Of a stretch of 64,000 nt of DNA, positions 58,352-64,000 are shown piece after piece. The stretch's first letter is position 1. Each line of letters opens with the position of its first letter. A program made the translations under genes and the position numbers. Origin of the DNA: Trebonia sp963767685 (lineage in GTDB: Bacteria > Actinomycetota > Actinomycetes > Streptosporangiales > Streptosporangiaceae). The stretch lies in the NCBI GenBank assembly GCA_963767685.1, contig CAVYEZ010000005.1, positions 744,001-808,000 of the forward strand. The letters run 5' to 3'. Below the pieces are notes generated by a model. It saw only the letters and a program-made list of their open reading frames with translations, was not told the origin of the DNA and ran no database searches.

Positions 58352-58954
58352 ATGGGCGTGGACGAGGAACTGCTCGCGGCCGCGCGGGCGGCGCAGGCGC
58401 GGGTGGTCGAGGCTGAGCGCGGCGTGGACCTGGCCCGGGCGGAGTTCCGGTACTCGGTGCGCAAGCTGCATCTCGCCGGGGCCTCGCTGCGGGAACTCGG
58501 GGAGGCGCTGAGCCTGAGCCACCAGCGGGTGCACCAGCTCGTCGAGGAAGCGGGGGGCGGCGGGCGCGGCTGGCGTTCCCTTACCGCGCGCGGCGAGCGG
58601 CCACGGCGAGGCGACCTGGCCTGCTCCTTCTGCGGCAAGCCGCAGAACGAGACGCGCAAGCTCATCGCCGGGTCCGGCGGCGTCGCCATCTGTGACGCCT
58701 GCGCCGCCAAGGCCGGACAGGTGCTTGAGAGCGGCAAGGTCGCCGCGACGCCGTTGTCCTCGATCAAGCCGGTCCCCCTGCCCACCGCGGGGTCCGCCCC
58801 GTCCGCGGCGGAGGCCGCGGGCAGGTGCTCCTTCTGCGGCAAGGGCCGTGATCAGGTGGACGGCCTCGCGATGGCCGCGGGGACGACCACGGCCGGGGTG
58901 AGCATCTGCACCGAATGCGTGGCCTTGTGCCACGAGATCGTCAGCGAGGACTAG
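58352..58954 (+). CDS. Protein with two ClpX-type C4 zinc fingers
   Basis: A 200-residue protein. The N-terminal third is helical with a helix-turn-helix-like GASLRELGEALSLSHQRVHQLVEEAG. Then come two ClpX-type zinc-binding modules: CSFCGKPQNETRKLIAGSGG with CDAC, and CSFCGKGRDQVDGLA with CTEC (four Cys each). There is no ATPase domain, so it is not ClpX; such stand-alone proteins may act as adaptors or DNA-binding regulators. ATG 58352 is leaderless. The palindrome over its promoter suggests autoregulation. Confidence 0.85.
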   Translation: MGVDEELLAAARAAQARVVEAERGVDLARAEFRYSVRKLHLAGASLRELGEALSLSHQRVHQLVEEAGGGGRGWRSLTARGERPRRGDLACSFCGKPQNETRKLIAGSGGVAICDACAAKAGQVLESGKVAATPLSSIKPVPLPTAGSAPSAAEAAGRCSFCGKGRDQVDGLAMAAGTTTAGVSICTECVALCHEIVSED

Positions 58955-58985
58955 CGCCCGGCCCGGCTGACGGCCCCGACGTGGT

Positions 58986-59618
58986 TCAGTCGAACGTGGG
59001 CTTGCGGTCGCGTGACCGCTTGAGCTCGAAGAACCCGTCCGCCTTGGACACCAGCACCAGGCCGTCCCATAGCTCGCCCGCCGCCTCGCCCTTGGGCGCG
59101 GGCGTGATGACCGGGCCGAACAGGGCCTTGCCGCGGATCCTGACCACGGGCGTCCCGACGTCGAGGCCGACCTCGTCGAAGGCCTCATGGTGCGACTTCT
59201 TGATCGCGTCGTCGAACTCGTCCGTCTCGGCGGCGTCGACCAGCCACGCGGGCAGGCCCACCTCCTGCAGCGCCTCCGGGATCACCGCCGGATCATCGCG
59301 CCGGCCCTGGTTGTGGAACCTGGTGCCGATCGCCGTGTAAAGCGGGCCGAGGATGCCGGGGCCGGCGTCGGCGGCGGCCGCCGCGCAAACCCGGACCGGG
59401 CCCCACGCCCGGCTCATCCGCTGCACGTACTCGTCGCTCAGCCCCTGGCCCTCGTGCTGCACAAGGTTCAGGTACGCCAGCGACATGATCCGCCACTCGA
59501 CCCGGACCGGCCTGACCTTCTCGACCTCGAGCATCCACCGCGAGGTGATCCAGGCCCACGGGCACAGAGGATCGAACCAGAATTGCATGGCCTCGCGGTC
59601 TAGCGCGTCAGCCGTCAT
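58986..59618 (-). CDS. DsbA-family protein, mycothiol-dependent nitroreductase-like
   Basis: A 210-residue thioredoxin-fold protein of the DsbA/FrnE type: FWFDPLCPWAWITSRWM carries the CPWA active site, and WGPVRVCAAAAADAGP, RFHNQGRRDDP and GTPVVRIRGKALFGPVITP follow. This matches Rv2466c of mycobacteria, a mycothiol-dependent nitroreductase that activates nitro drugs. ATG 59618 has GGAGGG four to five bases upstream. It supports mycothiol use by the host. Confidence 0.88.
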   Translation of the reverse strand: MTADALDREAMQFWFDPLCPWAWITSRWMLEVEKVRPVRVEWRIMSLAYLNLVQHEGQGLSDEYVQRMSRAWGPVRVCAAAAADAGPGILGPLYTAIGTRFHNQGRRDDPAVIPEALQEVGLPAWLVDAAETDEFDDAIKKSHHEAFDEVGLDVGTPVVRIRGKALFGPVITPAPKGEAAGELWDGLVLVSKADGFFELKRSRDRKPTFD

Positions 59619-59741
59619 TTTTCCCTCCGGTCAAGTAGGAAAAGTCCCTCCACTTCCGAACCTACGCGCGGGCCGGGCAAATCGCCACCGCTCACCGGAC
59701 GGCCGGCTCGCGGGTCACCGGCTGGCCGGTGGCTCCGTCGA

Positions 59742-59961
59742 GGACGACGCGGTCGCCGAGCGGTGCCGCGACGGTAAGGGCCTCGCCGAGGGACGTGCCG
59801 AGGATGCTCGGGAGTCGGTGCTCGCGGTACTCGATGCCCGTGGCCTGAACGCAGCCGACAGCGAGCGGCAACGGATCCTCGCTTCCAGTGACTTGCACGA
59901 GCTCAAGGCGTGGCTGCGGAAGGCCGCAACGGCAGCGAACGTCAGCGACCTGTTCAGCTAG
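59742..59961 (+). pseudogene. C-terminal remnant of an Rpn/PD-(D/E)XK transposase-like protein
   Basis: In frame 1 the end reads ARESVLAVLDARGLNAADSE and RQRILASSDLHELKAWLRKA, then TAANVSDLFS and stop. It corresponds to the tail I know from actinobacterial Rpn-family (recombination-promoting nuclease) proteins. The nuclease domain itself is missing upstream, where the DsbA promoter lies. Confidence 0.65.
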
Positions 59962-60282
59962 GCCAGCCATCCGCGCGTCGGCCCCGGTGACCCGTTGACC
60001 GGTGTCACTGTCTGGTTGGCGGCCCGTGTGAAAAGCTTGGCATGTGCGGACGTATGGCATGCGGTTCGATGTCAACTGACAGGCCATCTTCCCTCACCTG
60101 GCCGTTTTTCGAGATTTCGTTTCTGGCCTGCCGGTTCACGTCTCGGCATCTCTCGCTGTTTCGTACCGTCTCTGACGCTCATGTGCCCTGGATGTGCCCC
60201 GAGCCCGCGCCGCCCCGCTGTTGGAGGCACAACTCCTGGCGCTTAAGCGTCAAGAGCGGTGCAGCCTTGAGTAGCATGAGCC
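59962..60282. other. Left border of the AT-richer island, no gene
   Basis: GC content falls from here on. It contains TGTGCCCTGGATGTGCCCCG (60182-60201), similar to 62423-62442, and a part copy of the island palindrome (60238-60253). No coding frame is convincing. Confidence 0.4.
60238..60253. repeat. Island palindrome, partial copy 1
   Basis: GGCGCTTAAGCGTCAA; the inner CGCTTAAGCG is a perfect palindrome and the right arm TCAA matches the full form, the left arm does not. Confidence 0.6.
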
Positions 60283-60951
60283 ATGGCTACTCGCGACTGC
60301 TGGCGCTGCGGTGTCAGGACTCATTTGTCTTCCTATGGGACAGGATTCTACATTTCTAGCGCTTCGGGCAGCATTATCGAAGTTTGGAATGCTTTTAAAT
60401 GCGACAACTGCAGCGCCCTTAGTGTGGCGAGCGGCCAGGCCATGGGCACCAATTCGCACGCCACCAGAAGTCCGGGAGAGTGGCTTTATGAACACCCAAA
60501 TGTAGAGTGGTATCCAATCAGTGCGATCGGGAAAGATTTTCCTGATGTTCCTCAACATATCGCCGAAGCCGCATCGGAAGCTTATAAATGTCATAGCGTT
60601 TCAGCATATCGCGCCGCCGTCCAGCTAGCTCGCTCAGTTGTAGAGGCGGTAGCAAAGGAAAAGGGAATTACGCAAGGAAACATCTTTGGCAAGATCAATG
60701 AACTATTTGATCGAAAATTTATAAGAGAACATATCAAAGATGGCGCGCATGAGGTTCGCCATTTCGGAAATGATATGGCTCATGGTGATTTTGTTTCTCC
60801 TGTCACAATCGAAGAAGCGGAACTCGTGCTTATTCTGATGGGTGAAATACTTGAAGAGGTATACCAGTCACCGGCTCGAGTTTCTAAGGCACAAGCAGCA
60901 CGAGCTGCACGGTTGGCGCAGCTTAATGAGAGCAAGAGCGTTGTGTCATGA
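60283..60951 (+). CDS. DUF4145 protein with N-terminal zinc ribbon
   Basis: A 222-residue protein of low GC content compared with the rest of the window. Two CxxC pairs (CWRCG, CDNCS) near the N-terminus form a zinc ribbon. The DUF4145 part follows: AYRAAVQLARSVVEAVAKEKGI, NIFGKINELFDRKFI, HEVRHFGNDMAHGDF with the conserved RxxGNxxAH. DUF4145 domains occur beside restriction or defence genes and may sense nucleic acid; no partner gene is here. Codon use unlike neighbours indicates recent transfer. ATG 60283 has only a weak upstream signal. Confidence 0.85.
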   Translation: MATRDCWRCGVRTHLSSYGTGFYISSASGSIIEVWNAFKCDNCSALSVASGQAMGTNSHATRSPGEWLYEHPNVEWYPISAIGKDFPDVPQHIAEAASEAYKCHSVSAYRAAVQLARSVVEAVAKEKGITQGNIFGKINELFDRKFIREHIKDGAHEVRHFGNDMAHGDFVSPVTIEEAELVLILMGEILEEVYQSPARVSKAQAARAARLAQLNESKSVVS

Positions 60952-60993
60952 TCTCTGATTCTTTATGATCAACAGACTTGGTGTAGCCGATCA

Positions 60994-61026
60994 CCTCGAT
61001 GCGAACGAGGGGCAGGCAGGTCAATG
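60994..61026 (-). repeat. 33-base island repeat, copy 1
   Basis: 31 of 33 bases equal those at 61507-61539. On the minus strand it could encode LTCLPLVRIE, like the end of the gene at 61496 (LTFLPLVRIEGIN), so it is probably the remnant of a paralogous gene's 3' end. Confidence 0.6.
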
Positions 61027-61080
61027 CGGGTCATTTTGGCTGATCATTGCAGTAAATCGGGATCATGGAGGTCGGTCTGG

Positions 61081-61111
61081 GTCGGTGCGGTTGCTGCACT
61101 TTGCTGCTGCA
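61081..61111 (+). repeat. 31-base island repeat, copy 1
   Basis: GTCGGTGCGGTTGCTGCACT followed by TTGCTGCTGCA; nearly the same sequence occurs at 62971-63001. Confidence 0.6.
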
Positions 61112-61327
61112 TCAGCCATCGGACTTGATGTTTGAGCAATCATGTCGGCGACCAGTGCCCTGACCATTACTCGAACGCGGGACCCACCGCTTAGGAGGTC
61201 GTTTCACTCGGCGTGGTTAACTGCTGCTTTCCTGGCCAGGGCTGATTTTCTGGTTTCCGGGCTATCGCTCGATGTCTGTGGGATTCGCTCCGTTCGGGCA
61301 CGCAACGGGCACGCAATGGGCGCGTTA

Positions 61328-61381
61328 CTTGACGCTTAATCGTCAGGGACTCTGAGGCAATCCTGACAATTAAGCGTCAAG
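61328..61381. terminator. 20-base-pair hairpin made of two facing palindrome copies
   Basis: CTTGACGCTTAATCGTCAGG (61328-61347) and CCTGACAATTAAGCGTCAAG (61362-61381) pair over 20 bases with one wobble and a 14-base loop. It could stop transcription from either side, or be an end or recombination site of a mobile element. Confidence 0.5.
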
Positions 61382-61495
61382 CCATTCTAAGACGTTGGAT
61401 ATCCCATTCGGGTAACTAAGTACCGGCTGTACGATCTGATCCATTTAGTGTCAACGTGATCTTGACAGAAGAATGGTCTGGTTCGTTTGAGTGGA

Positions 61496-62122
61496 CTAGT
61501 TGATCCCCTCGATGCGAACGAGTGGCAGGAAGGTCAATGGAGGCCATCCACGCTGGTCACTCCTTCGTTGCGGCAGGCTGGGACAGCGGTACCTGTTCGC
61601 CGATAAGAGCAACGTTCCGCTGCCAGGCTCTCTCGGGCGCTTTGAGGTTACGAAATTCTCGCCACCGTAGAGAGACTCGTATCGCACCTCTACAGTAAGG
61701 CGATGCGCGATAAGCTCCCAAAACCAATCGTCTTGCTCATCGTCAAACGGGTCGATAAATATCAGAAACTGCTCCGCCCCTGCAGAAATTACAGCATCAT
61801 CATATATCGCACTGAAGTTCGGCAACCGCTTCGGCTTATTAGACCCGATCATAAGGTCAAAGGCCCTACGATCCCAACTTCCGATTGGCTTTCCGTCCAG
61901 CTCCACTGCTGTACTCAAAATTACTGCCGGCCCTAGGCCGAGATTTTGGATTTTCAAACCAGTTCGCTCGTCACCATGCTTTTTGACGCGGACTATTCGT
62001 AGCACTGGTCTTACCGATTGACGATCGTGCTCTCTTGTGGCTCGTGCTTCCATCAACGTCACCATGAGAGAAGCGAGCGCAATCACTATCGCGCAGATGG
62101 CTGTAATCGAATTGACGTCCAA
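61496..62122 (-). CDS. Membrane-anchored protein of unknown function
   Basis: A 208-residue protein starting at ATG 62122 with TAGGAG nine bases upstream. One N-terminal membrane helix (SITAICAIVIALASLMVTLM) is followed by a soluble beta-rich domain (VRPVLRIVRVKKHGDERTGL, LKIQNLGLGPAVILSTAVELDG, EQFLIFIDPFDDEQDDWFWE). I do not recognise the family. The layout (single helix, then a beta-sandwich beginning with R-P-x-L) is seen in many small island proteins. Low GC points to transfer. Its last codons lie in a 33-base repeat. Confidence 0.65.
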   Translation of the reverse strand: MDVNSITAICAIVIALASLMVTLMEARATREHDRQSVRPVLRIVRVKKHGDERTGLKIQNLGLGPAVILSTAVELDGKPIGSWDRRAFDLMIGSNKPKRLPNFSAIYDDAVISAGAEQFLIFIDPFDDEQDDWFWELIAHRLTVEVRYESLYGGENFVTSKRPREPGSGTLLLSANRYRCPSLPQRRSDQRGWPPLTFLPLVRIEGIN

Positions 62123-62134
62123 TGTTTAACGCTC

Positions 62135-62326
62135 CTAGATGTGTACCTGCGGTCTGGTGAGGTCATCGACCAAGCCATACCATGCCCTCCGTAGAGCGTC
62201 TCCAAGCCGCAAGTCGGGTCGGATGGTGCAAGCGTCCTCGGTGACTTCGTGTTGGGAGTGGGCGAGCAGTCGTTGCGAGCAGGCGATAGCTCCGCCTTCA
62301 CGTCCTACGCAGCCGGAATCGAACAC
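62135..62326 (-). CDS. Possible small protein of unknown function
   Basis: A 63-residue frame (MFDSGCVGREGGAIACSQRL at the start, RRAWYGLVDDLTRPQVHI at the end), directly upstream of the membrane-anchored protein gene. No ribosome-binding site or family; it might be a fragment of a longer lost gene. Listed only because the residue composition is plausible and the position fits an operon. Confidence 0.2.
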   Translation of the reverse strand: MFDSGCVGREGGAIACSQRLLAHSQHEVTEDACTIRPDLRLGDALRRAWYGLVDDLTRPQVHI

Positions 62327-62422
62327 AGTTAGGTTCGCTGCGAACGTATGTCTCGTCCAGCTCGCTTGGGGTCACGGTGACGACCTGGAGATCGTCACCG
62401 ATCGGCCAGGAGTCGGCCTGTA

Positions 62423-62442
62423 GGTGCCCCCGATGTGCCCCG
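62423..62442 (+). repeat. 20-base island repeat, copy 2
   Basis: GGTGCCCCCGATGTGCCCCG, matching TGTGCCCTGGATGTGCCCCG at 60182-60201 in 17 of 20 positions. Confidence 0.4.
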
Positions 62443-62453
62443 TCTCTAGGTGG

Positions 62454-62792
62454 TTAGTCCTGCCGGGCGGCCCGCCGTGCCGTGCGAATCGCCTCTTCGA
62501 GCGCTTGGAACTCCAAGTTCCGGCTACGGCGAAACGATACGGAGTCCAGGTCATGTCGGTCGGGTCGCCCAGCTGCTGTGCCCCTTCTCCTAATGGGTGC
62601 AGCCGGGGTGCCCGCCAGGGTGACCTGAAAGAACCCGTGGTAGAGCAGTGACGCAGGCTTGTAGGTCACGCTGCTGATGTCGGTCAAAGCAACCTCCCGA
62701 GTGACCATGCCTCGGAAACTGCCCGACTGCTTCTGGATCACCACCCAGTCCCCGTCGAACTCGACGGAGCCAAAAATCCCGATCGCTTTCAT
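62454..62792 (-). CDS. DUF4429 domain protein
   Basis: A 112-residue protein: IGIFGSVEFDGDWVVIQKQS, the MVTREVALTDISSVTYKPAS strand-turn and the closing DSVSFRRSRNLEFQALEEAI agree with DUF4429, a PH-like small domain common in actinobacteria, often present twice with an SHOCT tail; here one copy and no SHOCT. ATG 62792 has GGGGAAGG about ten bases upstream. Function unknown. Confidence 0.75.
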   Translation of the reverse strand: MKAIGIFGSVEFDGDWVVIQKQSGSFRGMVTREVALTDISSVTYKPASLLYHGFFQVTLAGTPAAPIRRRGTAAGRPDRHDLDSVSFRRSRNLEFQALEEAIRTARRAARQD

Positions 62793-62970
62793 CAGGCCAG
62801 CCTTCCCCCGTTGGATGCACCCCTGCGCTGCCTGCCGACAGCTTAGCGACAGGACAGGCACCTAGTGCAGCCTGTCAGGATTGTTTGGAGGGTGGGCCAC
62901 CCAGTGAAGTAGGTCATTGAGCCATCTGGGCTGGTCGCCGAACCGAATGAGGTCTATAGAGTCGGTTCAA

Positions 62971-63001
62971 GTCAGTGTGGTTGCTGCACTTTACTGCTGC
63001 A
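62971..63001 (+). repeat. 31-base island repeat, copy 2
   Basis: GTCAGTGTGGTTGCTGCACT followed by TTACTGCTGCA; matches 61081-61111 except for three bases. Followed 13 bases later by the full palindrome. Confidence 0.6.
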
Positions 63002-63013
63002 CCACGAGAGGAT

Positions 63014-63031
63014 TTGACGCTTAAGCGTCAG
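63014..63031. repeat. Island palindrome, best copy
   Basis: TTGACGCTTAAGCGTCAG, with a 16-base perfect palindrome at 63015-63030. It overlaps the stop codon (63028-63030) of the minus-strand gene that ends here. Confidence 0.65.
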
Positions 63032-63507
63032 CTTGAGGTTGACGTCGGCCAGGGAAAGCCGGGACCCAGCTGAATGCCCCTGATCTTGGCATCGACGGAC
63101 TGGCCGTTACCAAGGTCCACGTAGGCCGTCAGGTCGGCGTAGTCCACACCATGAGTCCTGCACGTCTCCACGACTCTTAGCGTGTCGGTATACCAAGATC
63201 CGCTTGCGCCTTCTTCAAGCCGGTACGGGAGCGCACTTGAGAGTCGGAACGACTCGGTAATCATCATTGTCTGTCCATCGGGCAGCCGCAGCCCCCACGA
63301 CGTGACGGTAACGGGTGCCCTACCGGAGTTTCGGGCAGTGACACAGATCAGCGGTTCGCCTAGATGATCTGCGTATGTCGGGAACGCTTGCTTAACGGTG
63401 ACAGTGATCATCGGCCCGCTCCTGCGCCAGGTGATCATGCTCCACCACAGGCCGAGTACGCCCGTGATGGTACCAACGATGCCGAGGATGAAGCTTGCAA
63501 CAACCAT
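63028..63507 (-). CDS. Small membrane-anchored protein of unknown function
   Basis: A 159-residue protein: one N-terminal membrane helix (MVVASFILGIVGTITGVLGL) and a beta-sandwich-like domain (PMITVTVKQAFP, PLICVTARNSGRAPVTVTSWGLRLPDGQ, ADLTAYVDLGNGQSVDAKIRG). Same architecture as the protein at 61496-62122, though not clearly homologous in sequence. The phrase 'V-x-A-x-N-x-G-R-x-P-V-x-V' is typical of Ig-like folds. TTG 63516 is a possible earlier start. Function unknown. Confidence 0.65.
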   Translation of the reverse strand: MVVASFILGIVGTITGVLGLWWSMITWRRSGPMITVTVKQAFPTYADHLGEPLICVTARNSGRAPVTVTSWGLRLPDGQTMMITESFRLSSALPYRLEEGASGSWYTDTLRVVETCRTHGVDYADLTAYVDLGNGQSVDAKIRGIQLGPGFPWPTSTSS

Positions 63508-63955
63508 GAACCGCAATTTTGCCAGTAGCCGGACCCTTCAGGCTGGCTCTAGGCCGGAGTTCCTCGCGTGCCAGCTCGCCGCCGCTGGAACTGGCTTCCC
63601 AGTAGAGAAACGGTCACGTCAATCTCGCTAGAGTGGTCGTTGCCTCCGGAAGCGAACTGGATGCGACCGCCAGGCTACATGGCGATCGATTGACCGTCGC
63701 GTCGGAGTACAGCTCGAACTTCCGGTGGCGAATCTCGTAACTGCGGTTATGTCCCTCTGACCTGCGATTTCACTGCTCGTTGGCTCGCGTCCTTTGCCGC
63801 TGCTGATCGACGTCTGCCGGAACAGAGACGGAACAGGCGGATACTAGACCCGAGGTTCGACCGCATGGTGTCACCGGCGCTGACGGTAATGTCACTCTTT
63901 TGAACTACTATCTGGGCCAGAGCCCGTGATGCCTACCCGGGGGGAAGGAATTGGC
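63508..63955. other. Intergenic region, nothing recognised
   Basis: About 450 bases of mixed composition with many stops in all frames. A -10-like TACTAT (63906-63911) precedes the gene at the right edge by about 45 bases. Confidence 0.35.
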
Positions 63956-64000
63956 GTGCATGCCGAAGTGACCGTAGGTGTTCTGGATAAGTTGGTGCTC
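63956..64000 (+). CDS. Start of a gene cut by the window end
   Basis: GTG 63956 with a long purine-rich ribosome-binding site GGGGGGAAGGAA (63939-63950) begins VHAEVTVGVLDKLVL, 15 codons up to the edge. Too short to name a family. The signal quality makes it a credible gene. Confidence 0.5.
   Translation, partial: MHAEVTVGVLDKLVL

Larger units (their letters stand above)
60952..61495. other. Repeat-rich gap in the island
   Basis: No gene accepted. It has a 33-base repeat (60994-61026) shared with 61507-61539, a 31-base repeat (61081-61111) shared with 62971-63001, and the hairpin of two palindrome copies at 61328-61381. Confidence 0.5.

Noticed and set aside
61142..61339. 65-codon plus-strand frame in the island
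   Set aside because: No ribosome-binding site, no domain and it runs into the palindrome hairpin; likely chance.
62300..62330. GTTCGATTCC on the minus strand, like a tRNA T-loop
   Set aside because: The flanking bases do not pair as a T-stem and no acceptor or anticodon arm can be drawn.

Overview
The window is GC-rich actinobacterial DNA. Nearly all genes show strong GC bias at the third codon position, GTG and TTG starts are common, and there is a mycothiol-type nitroreductase homologue, a DUF5999 protein and many leaderless promoters of the form TANNNT-N7-start. I would place it near the Streptosporangiales or related mycelial actinomycetes, but nothing here fixes a genus. There are no rRNA or tRNA genes and no CRISPR array.

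Left part (1-20 kb): an FMN/F420-type split-barrel protein; a membrane protein translationally coupled to a Tat-type molybdopterin oxidoreductase; a double GNAT acetyltransferase; a cysteine-desulfurase-like enzyme; a heterodimeric ABC exporter (one degenerate and one canonical ATP site); a catalytically broken serine-recombinase domain fused to the partner of an AbiEii-type nucleotidyltransferase; DUF5999; pobA with AT-rich operator sequences; an orphan RHS papain-fold toxin with its coupled putative immunity gene; then uvrA and its usual metallo-hydrolase neighbour.

Middle (20-44 kb): an acyl carrier protein/LpxL-like acyltransferase pair beside its own decayed duplicate; two almost identical 1.75-kb IS200/IS605 elements (23167-24917 and 41600-43350); GH1 beta-glucosidase; urate-breakdown genes with a truncated PucR; an aminotransferase/ASCH pair; and a tightly coupled operon, SWIM - DUF5691 - MoxR ATPase - DUF5682 - VWA (31025-39506), which looks like one multi-protein machine. 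Each IS sits exactly between codons 1 and 2 of a host gene. Its right end supplies a new ATG overlapping the tnpB stop codon, so the host frame is kept.

Right part (44-60 kb): a two-component system with a MacB-like ABC transporter and a DUF4097-like protein; a secreted beta-propeller-like protein; an alcohol dehydrogenase-type enzyme; adenosine deaminase; an MFS transporter of the CynX type with a doubtful N-terminus; 8-oxoguanine deaminase; a GNAT; a ClpX-type zinc-finger protein and a DsbA-like nitroreductase. A possible 35-residue peptide with 16 cysteines (52942-53049) fills the gap between two genes.

Right end (60-64 kb): composition drops to moderate GC. The segment holds DUF4145, DUF4429 and two small membrane-anchored proteins of unknown function, several dispersed repeats and copies of the palindrome TTGACGCTTAAGCGTCAA. 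It looks like a decayed genomic island.

Five good copies of a short element, (T)TCTTGCYGTTATC, lie just behind stop codons of plus-strand genes across the window and are not explained by any annotated feature.
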